DNA of 13,817 nucleotides from JAULUH01 sp032111745 (GTDB lineage: Bacteria > Chloroflexota > Anaerolineae > JAAEKA01), in contig JAULUH010000002.1 in the NCBI GenBank assembly GCA_032111745.1, forward strand, positions 1-13,817, written 5' to 3'. The translations under genes were made by a program, and so were the position numbers. The notes beneath the pieces were generated by a model. That model saw nothing but the letters and a program-made list of their open reading frames with translations. It was not told where the DNA came from and ran no database searches. Each line of letters opens with the position of its first letter. Within the stretch, counting starts at the first letter, position 1. This document shows, piece by piece, positions 7,536 to 13,817 of the stretch.

Positions 7536-9113
7536 CTACTGCTCCGTGAAGTACGGGCCGAAGTAGATAACCCGGTCGTACAGCAGCTCGTTGTCGTCCG
7601 GGCCGACATTCGTAGCCGGTTCCACATAGGCGCGGAAGGTGACGTTGATGTCCCCGTCGTCCATGTCGAACGGGCCGATCACCGGCGGATCCAGAGGATT
7701 CGCATACCAGTCGTAGAGGTTGCATTCGTAGGACTCGCCGTTCATGTCGACGAACTCGGCATTCAGTTCCAGGCAGAAATCCTCCCCATTGCAGTAGCGG
7801 GCCACCTTCCAGGCATACAGGTACTGCACGTCGGCAGGGCATCTGCTCGGGTCGTCGGGGCACAGGAACCGGCGGGCGCTGTCGCCTGGCTGCCCATCGG
7901 CATCATAGTTGTTACTGGTTACGGTGCCATCCATCAGCCCAAACCAGCGATCCTTGTCCACGTAGGGGGTGAAGCTGGCATAGGTAGCCTTGCCCGTGGT
8001 CTGGTGGTTGGCGCCGTAAACGATCACGAATTCGTCCTCGCCGTCACGTAACCTGAAGTCCGGGTAGGTAGTGAAAATGATCGTGTCGCGGCTGGTTCCA
8101 AACGTGTCGACGCCACGCTGCAAGCCGGCGAAGGGTTTTTCGCAGATCGCCTCGTGGTTGTCCGGCAGTATCTCTTCGTGGCAGATGTTGGTGTCCAATT
8201 CGTTGGCCGGCATGCCGGCGTACCTGTCGAGGATCGCCTGGCGCAGTAGCTTGAGTGAGGGATACAGCGGCATCTCCGTGTGCCCGGTGCCCCGCACCCG
8301 CAGCACCGGAACGGGTTCCGGATCATTGTTCCCGAACGGCTGATTCGGCTTGATGCGGAAGACCTGATAGGGCGGATTCCTGGCATAGTCTTCCACTGCC
8401 ATCGGGTCCAGGGTGACGGCGAGGCGGTTTATGAACGCGAACCAGGAGCCCGTGGGACCCGCGCCCAGCGGCGCGATGATCGGCGAGATCGCCTCGACGT
8501 TGATGATCGAGGCGGGGTAGCCCGCCCTCAGGGCAGCCGTGCGCACGCGGCGCTCGGTCTCGCGATTGCCGGTGATGATGTAGACGATGGGGCGGTTGTT
8601 CGGGTCAGGGCCGATCGTGTTGATCGTCCGCATGTTGATCGCATCGCCGACGGGCATCATCATACGGTGCTGGATGGGGGGCACCAGGATCGCGAAAGTC
8701 TGGTAGTGGAAGAACTCCACGCCCGGAGGCGTCTGGCCCACCAGGACGATGGCCTCGTCCTCCCCGAGCTGCCAGTACCTGTCTATCGGCAGCGGCGGCG
8801 TGACGCCCGGGTGCGGCGGGAGCTGCAGGCTGAGGTACACGTTCGGCCAGGGATTGTTGCCGGCCTGGGGCACCTTGCCCTCGCAGGTCGCCTTGACGAG
8901 ATCCCAATAGCTGAGCTGGCCCGGGGTCAAGCTGAACCCTTCTTCCCTGAGCCGTTCCTTAAAGTTGTCGACTTTGTCAAGGGCCGACCAGTTGGCCGGG
9001 CCGGTTGGGGATTTGTCCGTCACCGGCTTTTGCGCGCTGGCGGTGCTAAGCAGCGCCAGCACTGCCATCAGGGCGACGACGACTGGGACGAGAGAACGCT
9101 TGCTGATCTTCAT
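7536..9113 (-). CDS. Secreted protein of unknown family, eight cysteines
   Basis: I do not recognise a named family for this 525-residue protein. The N-terminus is a clear Sec signal peptide: KISKR, a hydrophobic core (residues 8-22), then ASA|Q with likely cleavage after residue 27. The mature part is rich in Pro, Asp, Asn and aromatic residues. It has eight cysteines in its middle and C-terminal parts (CEGK, ICHEE, AICEK, FLCPDD, SRCPAD, YCNGE, DFCLE, YECNLY), which could form four disulfides outside the cell. A central block (about 160-290) reads like a globular domain: PIVYIITGNRETERRVR, GAGPTGSWFAFINRLAVTLD and VPVLRVRGTGHTEMP. No hydrolase motif is convincing. ATG 9113 is chosen because AGGAGG sits 7 nt upstream; a GTG at 9119 is too close to it. 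The gene stands alone between a terminator-like hairpin and decayed mobile DNA. Confidence 0.8.
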   Translation of the reverse strand: MKISKRSLVPVVVALMAVLALLSTASAQKPVTDKSPTGPANWSALDKVDNFKERLREEGFSLTPGQLSYWDLVKATCEGKVPQAGNNPWPNVYLSLQLPPHPGVTPPLPIDRYWQLGEDEAIVLVGQTPPGVEFFHYQTFAILVPPIQHRMMMPVGDAINMRTINTIGPDPNNRPIVYIITGNRETERRVRTAALRAGYPASIINVEAISPIIAPLGAGPTGSWFAFINRLAVTLDPMAVEDYARNPPYQVFRIKPNQPFGNNDPEPVPVLRVRGTGHTEMPLYPSLKLLRQAILDRYAGMPANELDTNICHEEILPDNHEAICEKPFAGLQRGVDTFGTSRDTIIFTTYPDFRLRDGEDEFVIVYGANHQTTGKATYASFTPYVDKDRWFGLMDGTVTSNNYDADGQPGDSARRFLCPDDPSRCPADVQYLYAWKVARYCNGEDFCLELNAEFVDMNGESYECNLYDWYANPLDPPVIGPFDMDDGDINVTFRAYVEPATNVGPDDNELLYDRVIYFGPYFTEQ

Positions 9114-9560
9114 GGACACACCTCCTGCTACTTTGCCAGGCCTGGGCGGCGCTGCCAGGAAGCCGGGCGAGTGCCGGCCTCAGGATGGCGGTATGGTTGC
9201 TGTTGTGGACATGGTCGGTGGATCGACGGTCAAGAGCAGGTCTGCCAGAAGCAGGCTTGCACAATACCGGAGCAACGAGTTGGCGAAGTCTCCCGGCGCC
9301 TCACAGAGAGATGGAGCGCAAGCCAAGAAGGAGTGCGTTTGCCGGGGGAATTATTGGGCCGCACAAAAGGCTAGATCGTTCGGGCTGCGTTTTCGGCGTG
9401 TCTTTGATATCGGAAGAGCCATCCTGCCCACGGCAACCTCCGGTCTTCATTGAACCGTATGACGCCACATCATTCCACATCGAATCCATTGTAGCACAGA
9501 TCGTCGCGATATGTGCATGCAGTCTCAATCGAACTCGCCTGGGGATCAATGGAGGCTGTT
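9114..9560. other. Non-coding stretch upstream of the secreted protein gene
   Basis: Apart from the AGGAGG ribosome-binding site at 9121-9126 (minus), I see no gene here. A TACAAT box on the minus strand (revcomp of ATTGTA, about 9489-9494) could be a -10 element, but no good -35 lies at the right distance. If it is used, the leader would be over 350 nt. Confidence 0.4.
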
Positions 9561-10141
9561 TCACATTAGTCGGTGGAGTGGATCTGAATGAAGGCGGCGT
9601 GCCCAGGGTTGTTGACTGTGCGAGCCGTACAGAGCCGGCACATGAGCATGGAGCCAGCTGCTGGTATCCGGGAGTTGGCGTCGTTTTGGGGGTTGAGTGG
9701 CCGGTGAGGGAGAAGTGGTCGTCGTGGGCATGCGGCCACGCCAGAAATGGAGTTCAGCATTGAGGACGAGTTGGCGTACCGTGGCCATGTGGCATGCCCC
9801 GCGCCGGCTCCAACTACGCCTCTCGCCTTTCATGCGATCAGCGATGAGGTGTGCGCCATTGCCTTCCATGGCACCTAGACCACGGTGACAGGCGGGATCA
9901 ACTGCGAGCCGAATACGCCAGTCCTGCCCTTGTTGGTCAGCCAGGAGCTTGTCTAGCCAGCGGATGTCGCTAAGTACGCCTCCGCACTTTCTCTGGTCAA
10001 AGCGCAGCCCTCGGCATAGAAATGCCCTTCCCAATCCCGTCTCCCTTCCATACTTCCCAACTGCAACGGTTGCGGTATACTATACCCTGCCATTGGCCTG
10101 CCTCCTTGCTCATGGGTTGGTCGTTCTTCCCCGAGTATCAT
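9561..10141 (-). pseudogene. C-terminal remnant of a UPF0236/ISLre2-like transposase
   Basis: From about 10000 down to the TAG at 9561, one minus-strand frame reads like the end of a UPF0236/ISLre2-type transposase: WLDKLLADQQGQDWRIRLAV, LGAMEGNGAHLIADRMKG, RSWSRRGACHMATVRQLV and a tail with WLHAHVPALYG. The G-[AC]-x-E-G and RMK...WSxxGAxxMAxxR pattern is characteristic of that class. Just upstream, another frame (through TAG at 9953-9955) carries FYAEGCALTRESAEAYLATS, which appears to continue the same protein across a frameshift near 9955-9965. The N-terminal two thirds, including most catalytic residues, is absent. It is therefore a dead fragment. Family assignment is from pattern memory and could be a related transposase class. 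Confidence 0.5.
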
Positions 10142-10202
10142 GCAGGCCTTTGGCCTTTTCTATTTTTCTATTCTGCTCACCTACCAAACTGCAACAGTCT
10201 CG

Positions 10203-10414
10203 CGGCTTGAGCCCAGCAAATGGATGCTTTCTCGAGTATCCTTCTTCGTACAGCCAATTCCCGAATACCTTCAGTGTCCTGACACAGGCGTGCCGCGAGA
10301 GATGAACTCGGTGAAGCAGTCCAGGTTTGCCCGGTACCAGGTGGGCGTTTTCGGGCTCCTCCCCTCGATCTGCTTGGATAGGATGAAAAGGTCGATCAGC
10401 GTCGGCAGTGGCAT
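10203..10414 (-). pseudogene. Tyrosine integrase N-terminal remnant, frameshifted with apparent deletion
   Basis: On the minus strand an ATG at 10414, preceded by GGGAGAAG, opens a frame of 47 codons. It reads as the SAM-like core-binding domain of a tyrosine recombinase (LIDLFILSKQIEGRSPKT, TWYRANLDCFTEFISRG) and stops at TGA 10273-10271. The family continues in the next frame, from about 10283 to 10203: RTLKVFGNWLYEEGYSRK followed by HPFAGLKP, the end of the same domain. About 20-40 residues normally lying between these two pieces are missing. I therefore infer an internal deletion with a frameshift. The catalytic R-H-R-Y domain is not visible downstream. The start lies 175 bp downstream of the tRNA-Gln 3' end, the standard position of an integrase next to its attachment site. 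Confidence 0.7.
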
Positions 10415-10491
10415 AGCTGCCTTCTCCCTCCGGGTCTGCGCGGTCCTCTGAGCCCCTCCTTGATGGCGCCAAAATGGCCAATTGGCTCCGC

Positions 10492-10523
10492 AGAGTCAGT
10501 CTATCACGGAGGGATAGAGTCAG
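10492..10523. repeat. Paired direct repeats AGAGTCAG next to the tRNA
   Basis: AGAGTCAG occurs at 10492-10499 and 10516-10523 (24-bp period), with an inverted repeat TCTATC/GATAGA between them (10500-10505, 10513-10518). A third copy (10626-10633) is in the tRNA-Gln anticodon stem-loop. They lie between the integrase remnant and the tRNA, so they could be old arm-type or core recombination sites. Eight bases is short and chance is possible. Confidence 0.3.
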
Positions 10524-10538
10524 GTAGTCGGAATCGCA

Positions 10539-10576
10539 AAAGCGACTAGCTGATCCCGTAGTCAACTAGTCGCTTT
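10539..10576 (-). terminator. Intrinsic terminator of the tRNA-Gln gene
   Basis: AAAGCGACTAG (10539-10549) pairs perfectly with CTAGTCGCTTT (10566-10576), and three further inner pairs (TGA/TCA) close an 8-nt loop. Read on the minus strand the stem ends in CGCTTTT, a short T run. It begins 13 bp after the tRNA 3' end. Confidence 0.75.
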
Positions 10577-10588
10577 CGTGGGTTTAGG

Positions 10589-10660
10589 CTGGGGCGCAGG
10601 GATTCGAACCCCAACTTACTGATCCAGAGTCAGCTGTCCTGCCTATTAGACGACGCCCCA
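10589..10660 (-). tRNA. tRNA-Gln, anticodon CTG
   Basis: The minus strand folds as a 72-nt tRNA. The acceptor arm TGGGGCG pairs with CGCCCCA, with discriminator G. The D arm is GTC...GAC. The anticodon stem GCTGA/TCAGT holds the loop CTCTGGA, giving anticodon CTG, which reads CAG. The T loop is TTCGAAT. The TGGGG start is usual for bacterial tRNA-Gln. The 3' CCA is not encoded (CCT follows), so it must be added by nucleotidyltransferase. Its 3' end faces the decayed integrase. Confidence 0.95.
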
Positions 10661-10674
10661 GAGCTGACTTAGCT

Positions 10675-10702
10675 ATTTTAGCATATCGGACACGAATGGC
10701 AA
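10675..10702 (-). promoter_or_regulatory. Promoter of tRNA-Gln
   Basis: On the minus strand TTGCCA (10702-10697), 16 bp, then TAAAAT (10680-10675), preceded by TG in the extended -10 position (TGCTAAAAT). Both boxes match 5 of 6. Transcription would start near 10668, just before the tRNA 5' end, in the short gap after the alcohol dehydrogenase stop. Confidence 0.7.
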
Positions 10703-10721
10703 AATCCGCAAATCGAGGGTC

Positions 10722-11876
10722 CTACAGCGCCTCAGACAGGATGGCCGTGAGCTCTCCGTCGCTGAGACGGATAGGGTTGCCCTGCATGCTGCTGGCCAGC
10801 TGGGAGTTGGCCACGATCTGGGGGAAGTCGGTCTCGGCCACGCCGTAGGTCCCCAGCGCGGGGATGTGCAGCGCCGCCACCAGCTCCTCTACCCATTGCA
10901 CGCCGTCCGCTGCGGTGGCGTCGGGCCGGCCGGTCAGTAGCCGGGCGATCTCGTCGTAGCGGGCCAGCACCGCTGCGCCCGGCTCCCGGGCCTGCAAGGC
11001 CGCCACGTTGGTCGCCATCACCAGGGGCAGCAACCTGGCGCAGATCGCGCCGTGCGGCGCCGGAAACATCCCGCCGATCGGCCCGGCAAAGCCGTGCGCG
11101 GCGCCCAGGCCGGCGTTGGCCAACGAGAGCCCGCCCATCAGGCTGGCCACGGCCATGTCCTCCCGCGCCCCCATATCAGCCCCGTTCTCGTACGCGCGCC
11201 GCAGCGAGCGCGCCGCCCGCACCATCCCCTCCCGGGCCACGGCGTCGGTCAGCGGGTTGGCCTTGCGCGCGACGAAGGGCTCGATGCACTGTGTCAGCGC
11301 GTCCAGCCCGGTGCTGGCCGTGATCGCGGGTGGCAGGTTGTAGGTGAGCTCCGGATCGACGATGGCCACGGTGGGCAGCATCAGGGGGCTGCGCAGGCTG
11401 GCCTTCACGCCGTGCTCCGGCGACCCCAGGACCGCATTGCGGGTCACCTCGGTGCCGGTGCCGGCCGTGGTGGGGATGGCCACCAGTGGCAGCGACGGCC
11501 GGGTGATGGGCTGGCCACGGCCGATCACCTCCAGGTAGTCCAGGGGCTCCCCGCCGTTGGCCAGCAAGCTGGCAATGGCCTTGCCCGCGTCCAGCGCGCT
11601 GCCGCCGCCCATCGCGATCACCACGTCGCAGCCCGCGGCCCGCGCCAGCGCCGTGCCTTCGGCCACCCTCCCCACGGTGGGCTCGCCGGCTACGGCAAAT
11701 GTGAGCGTTTCCAGGCCATGGCTTGCCAGCCCGTCCAGCAAGGACGCGGCCCGGGACGGCTCGCGTCCCATCACCACCAACGGGCGCTGGCCCAGGGCCA
11801 TTGCCATAGGCGCGGCCTCGGACACAGTGCCTGGTCCGAAAACGATCCGAGTAGCCGTTGCGAATTCGAAGCGCAT
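10722..11876 (-). CDS. Iron-containing (group III) alcohol dehydrogenase
   Basis: This 384-residue NAD(P)-dependent enzyme of the Fe-ADH family would oxidise alcohols or reduce aldehydes or maleylacetate-like substrates in the cytoplasm. The N-terminal nucleotide domain starts with RIVFGPGTV and has MGGGSALDAGKAIA (89-102) and IPTTAGTGTEVT (134-145). The metal site aligns by spacing with FucO-type enzymes: D192, then Q196 where most members have His, H261 (AAHGFAGPIGG) and H275 (PAPHGAICA). Length is standard. The ATG at 11876 has GGAGG 5 nt upstream. The exact substrate is unclear; the GPGT start and the Gln variant occur in several uncharacterised subgroups. It stands alone, 62 bp upstream of the tRNA-Gln gene on the same strand, with a structured leader. 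Confidence 0.93.
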   Translation of the reverse strand: MRFEFATATRIVFGPGTVSEAAPMAMALGQRPLVVMGREPSRAASLLDGLASHGLETLTFAVAGEPTVGRVAEGTALARAAGCDVVIAMGGGSALDAGKAIASLLANGGEPLDYLEVIGRGQPITRPSLPLVAIPTTAGTGTEVTRNAVLGSPEHGVKASLRSPLMLPTVAIVDPELTYNLPPAITASTGLDALTQCIEPFVARKANPLTDAVAREGMVRAARSLRRAYENGADMGAREDMAVASLMGGLSLANAGLGAAHGFAGPIGGMFPAPHGAICARLLPLVMATNVAALQAREPGAAVLARYDEIARLLTGRPDATAADGVQWVEELVAALHIPALGTYGVAETDFPQIVANSQLASSMQGNPIRLSDGELTAILSEAL

Positions 11877-11907
11877 GCTTACCTCCGGCCGGTGCGACTA
11901 CATCCCG

Positions 11908-11967
11908 GGTTCGGAGTCGCGGCTTCAGCCGGACCCTTGGCGCAGACCCGAACCTGAGTCTCGACTC
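11908..11967 (-). promoter_or_regulatory. Structured leader / REP-like element upstream of the alcohol dehydrogenase
   Basis: Nested inverted repeats fill the leader: outer GGTTCGG (11908-11914) with CCGAACC (11948-11954), inner CGGCT (11920-11924) with AGCCG (11927-11931), and GAGTC/GACTC at 11956-11967. The CGGCTGAAGCCGCGACTCC stretch (minus) resembles REP-type palindromes scattered in some genomes. It could be a dispersed repeat or an mRNA-leader structure. Confidence 0.35.
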
Positions 11968-12001
11968 CACCCAGTGGCAGAATAGCTCCCCCGACCCGGC
12001 C

Positions 12002-12007
12002 ATTATG
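12002..12007 (-). promoter_or_regulatory. Possible -10 element for the alcohol dehydrogenase
   Basis: CATAAT on the minus strand (5 of 6 matches) lies about 126 bp before the start codon. No convincing -35 hexamer is found 16-18 bp upstream (TTCCGC at 17 bp), so this is tentative. Confidence 0.25.
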
Positions 12008-12146
12008 CCATAGGATGCTGCCGCGCGGAAAGGCCAGCTTGAAACCAACACTCGATCATCGTGAGCCAGGGCCTCTCAGCAGTCCCCAGCTCGCAACCGC
12101 CAGACCGCACCAACACAGCGATCCTATTCGCTGCAATATTATCTCC

Positions 12147-12512
12147 CCTCCGTGCCCTTCGCGCTTCGTGCTCTTCGTGGCCCTTCGCGCGTTCGTGGTC
12201 CAAACGCCCGCCCTTCGCGCTTCGTGCTCTTCGTGGCCCTTCGCGCGTTCGTGGTCCAAACGCCCGCCCTTCGCGCTTCGCGCTCTTCGTGGCCCCTCGC
12301 GCCTCCGTGGTCCAAAGGCCCCCACCCGCGCCCTCCGTGCTTCGCGCCCTTCGTGCTTCGTGCTCTTCGTGGCCCTTCGCGCGTTCGTGGTCCAAACGCC
12401 CGCCCTTCGCGCGTTCGTGGTCCAAACGCCCGCCCTTCGCGCGTTCGTGGTCCAAACGCCCCCCTCCGTGCCTCCGTGGTCCAAACGCCCGCCCCTTCGC
12501 GCGTTCGCAGTC
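12147..12512. repeat. Tandem intergenic repeat array, 30-bp unit and 56-bp long form
   Basis: The motif GTGGTCCAAA recurs at 12195, 12251, 12307, 12387, 12417, 12447 and 12476. Intervals are 56, 56, 80, 30, 30 and 29 bp. The short unit is GTGGTCCAAACGCCCGCCC followed by TTCGCGCGTTC. The long form adds about 26 bp of the type TTCGTGCTCTTCGTGGCCC. Copies with CCTCCGTGG instead of GTTCGTGG show divergence. All six frames are nearly free of stops, so open frames here are a by-product of the repeat. Similar 'cttcgtggccctt' repeats are scattered between genes in several bacterial phyla. The bases between 11968 and 12146 show no gene. Confidence 0.9.
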
Positions 12513-12532
12513 CGCGCCCGGGCGATGACCCG

Positions 12533-12561
12533 TTGACACCCTTCGTGAATTGGACTACAAT
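12533..12561 (+). promoter_or_regulatory. Near-consensus sigma70 promoter for the sugar-binding lipoprotein
   Basis: TTGACA (12533-12538), exactly 17 bp, then TACAAT (12556-12561): a perfect -35 box and a 5 of 6 -10 box. Transcription would start near 12568, giving a leader of about 88 nt that ends in the strong ribosome-binding site GAGGAGGAG (12642-12650). Confidence 0.8.
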
Positions 12562-12655
12562 GGTATCAGGCGTTCAGTTGCCGGGCAGGTGGCTTGAGGA
12601 CCCTCGACCCGGCCAATAGGCTACGACAAGCTTTTTCTCACGAGGAGGAGAAACC

Positions 12656-13817
12656 ATGTCCACAAAGAAGTGGTTCGCATTGCTGGCAGTGCTGGTCGCG
12701 CTGTCCATGCTCCTGGCTGCCTGCCCCCAGGCAACCCCGGTGCCGCCGGCTGAGCCGGTGGCGCCTGAGGCACCCGCCGAAGCGCCGGCGGAGGAACCCG
12801 CACCCGCCGAGGCGCCCGCGGCCAGCGCCGGCCCGTTGGAGATCTTCAGCTGGTGGACGGCAGGCGGGGAGGCTGACGGGCTCAACGCCATGTTCGAGAT
12901 CTTCAGCGGCATGTACCCGGACGTCGAGATCATCAACGCCACCGTCGCCGGCGGCGCCGGGTCCAACGCCAAGGCCGTGCTGGCTACCCGCATGCAGGCC
13001 GGCGATCCCCCCGACTCCTTCCAGGTCCATGCCGGCCACGAGCTGATCGACACCTGGGTCGTCGCCGACAAGATGGAGCCCGTCACCTTCATCTTCGAGG
13101 AGAACGGCTGGATGGACACGTATCCCCCGGACGTCATCGACATCCTCTCCTACGACGGTGAGATCTGGAGCGTCCCGGTCAACATCCACCGCTCCAACGT
13201 CCTGTGGTACAACAAGGCCATCTTCGACGAGAACGGCCTCACGGCCCCCACCACCTTCGACGAGTTCTTCGCCGTCGCCGACGCCCTCCAGGCCGCCGGC
13301 ATCACCCCCCTGGCCCTCGGCGACAACGGCATCTGGGCCTCCACCCACCTCATGGAGTCCGTCCTCCTCGGCTCCCTCGGCCCCGCGGCCTACCGCGGCC
13401 TCTGGACCGGAGAGACCGACTGGAGTAGCCCCGAGGTCACCGCAGCCCTCGACACCTTCGCCAGGATGCTCGACTACGTCAACGAGGACCACGCCGCCCT
13501 CTCCTGGGACCAGGCCGCCCAACTCGTCGCCGACGGCGATGCCGCCATGACTATCATGGGCGACTGGGCCCAGGGCTACTTCACCTCCATCGGCCAAACC
13601 GTGGATGTGGACTACGGCTGGGCCCCCGCCCCCGGCACCGCCGGCACCTTCATGATGCTCTCCGACTCCTTCGGCCTGCCCCAGGGTGCACCCCATCGCG
13701 ACAACGCCATCGCCTGGCTCACCCTCGCCGGCTCCCAGGAAGGCCAGGATGCCTTCAACCCCCTCAAGGGCTCCATCCCGGCCCGCACCGACGGCGACCG
13801 CTCCCTCTATGACGCCT
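12656..13817 (+). CDS. ABC transporter sugar-binding lipoprotein, incomplete at window end
   Basis: The first 387 residues of an extracellular solute-binding protein of family 1 (carbohydrate uptake, UgpB/MalE-like) are present; the frame is still open at the last base. The N-terminus is a lipoprotein signal: STKKW, a hydrophobic core, and lipobox LAAC with the lipidated Cys23. A Pro/Ala/Glu linker (about 24-60) holds the domain off the membrane. The binding domain begins at LEIFSWWTAGGEADGLNAM and shows family blocks: MYPDVEIIN, RMQAGDPPDSFQVHAG, YDGEIWSVPVNIHRSNVLWYN, GLTAPTTFDEF and AAMTIMGDWAQGYF. The ATG has GAGGAGGAG 5 nt upstream and a strong promoter. Codons are almost all C- or G-ending, fitting high expression. 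Permease genes would be expected downstream, outside this window. The sugar is unknown; the tryptophans are typical of sugar stacking. Confidence 0.95.
   Translation, partial: MSTKKWFALLAVLVALSMLLAACPQATPVPPAEPVAPEAPAEAPAEEPAPAEAPAASAGPLEIFSWWTAGGEADGLNAMFEIFSGMYPDVEIINATVAGGAGSNAKAVLATRMQAGDPPDSFQVHAGHELIDTWVVADKMEPVTFIFEENGWMDTYPPDVIDILSYDGEIWSVPVNIHRSNVLWYNKAIFDENGLTAPTTFDEFFAVADALQAAGITPLALGDNGIWASTHLMESVLLGSLGPAAYRGLWTGETDWSSPEVTAALDTFARMLDYVNEDHAALSWDQAAQLVADGDAAMTIMGDWAQGYFTSIGQTVDVDYGWAPAPGTAGTFMMLSDSFGLPQGAPHRDNAIAWLTLAGSQEGQDAFNPLKGSIPARTDGDRSLYDA

Noticed and set aside
8280..9374. 364-codon open frame on the plus strand
   Set aside because: It lies opposite the secreted protein gene, which has a signal peptide and ribosome-binding site; its Arg/Asp/Gly-rich product looks like a mirror of GC-rich coding DNA.
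9185..9763. 192-codon plus-strand frame in the decayed region
   Set aside because: It has no ribosome-binding site and no recognisable motif, and it overlaps the transposase remnant on the other strand.
10589..10660. Duplicate of the tRNA 3' end marking the far edge of an integrated element
   Set aside because: I looked for another copy of the GGGATTCGAACCCC region between 7266 and 10500 and found none, so element limits cannot be set from this window.
11052..11957. 301-codon open frame opposite the alcohol dehydrogenase
   Set aside because: The minus-strand Fe-ADH is unmistakable; the plus frame is His/Arg/Gly/Gln-rich with no family features.
12147..12512. CRISPR array
   Set aside because: The 30-bp units are directly adjacent or separated by another repeated module, not by unique spacers, and no cas gene is nearby.
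12003..12619. Long overlapping open frames of 140-178 codons on both strands
   Set aside because: They are produced by the stop-free tandem repeat; residues are low-complexity Arg/Glu/Lys/Ala or Pro/Ser/Phe runs with no consistent start site.
12638..13696. 352-codon minus-strand frame opposite the sugar-binding lipoprotein
   Set aside because: The plus strand has a lipobox, a ribosome-binding site, a promoter and family motifs; the minus product is a Gly/Val/Asp-rich shadow.

Overview
This is GC-rich bacterial DNA with dense, well-spaced genes, good Shine-Dalgarno sites and sigma70-type promoters. The mix suggests a Chloroflexota-like (Anaerolineae/Caldilineae-type) or comparable environmental genome. 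It includes a carbohydrate ABC lipoprotein with a Pro/Ala/Glu linker, an arylsulfatase, an M19 dipeptidase, several methyltransferases and a 'cttcgtggccctt' type intergenic repeat array. No marker gene is present, so this placement is an inference.

Layout. Bases 1-1803 are the 3' part of an arylsulfatase, followed by a strong hairpin. Bases 1906-2934 encode an extended SDR (NAD-dependent epimerase or 3-beta-HSD-like), convergent with an SRPBCC-fold gene (minus, 2963-3421) that has its own promoter. A plus-strand run follows: M19 dipeptidase (3633-4889), two soluble class I SAM methyltransferases (4958-5755 and 5810-6619) and an ICMT-like membrane methyltransferase (6723-7265). This may be one transcription unit for modifying a lipophilic or small-molecule substrate. 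A large hairpin separates it from a convergent secreted protein of unknown family with eight cysteines (minus, 7536-9113).

Bases 9114-10590 hold no intact gene. They carry decayed mobile DNA: the C-terminal part of a UPF0236/ISLre2-like transposase, and a tyrosine integrase whose N-terminal domain is interrupted by a frameshift and apparent deletion. Both lie downstream of the 3' end of a tRNA-Gln(CTG) gene (minus, 10589-10660), the usual place for an integrated element. The tRNA has a recognisable promoter and an intrinsic terminator.

Beyond the tRNA lies an iron-containing alcohol dehydrogenase (minus, 10722-11876), then about 780 bp of non-coding DNA. That stretch includes a tandem array built from a 30-bp unit and a 56-bp long form (about 12147-12512). 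The array ends about 20 bp before a near-consensus promoter driving an ABC-transporter sugar-binding lipoprotein (12656 to the window end, incomplete).

The most unusual items are the secreted eight-cysteine orphan, the dipeptidase plus three-methyltransferase cluster, metal-ligand substitutions in the dipeptidase and alcohol dehydrogenase, the decayed tRNA-linked element and the modular repeat array. No complete novel defence or mobile system is visible.
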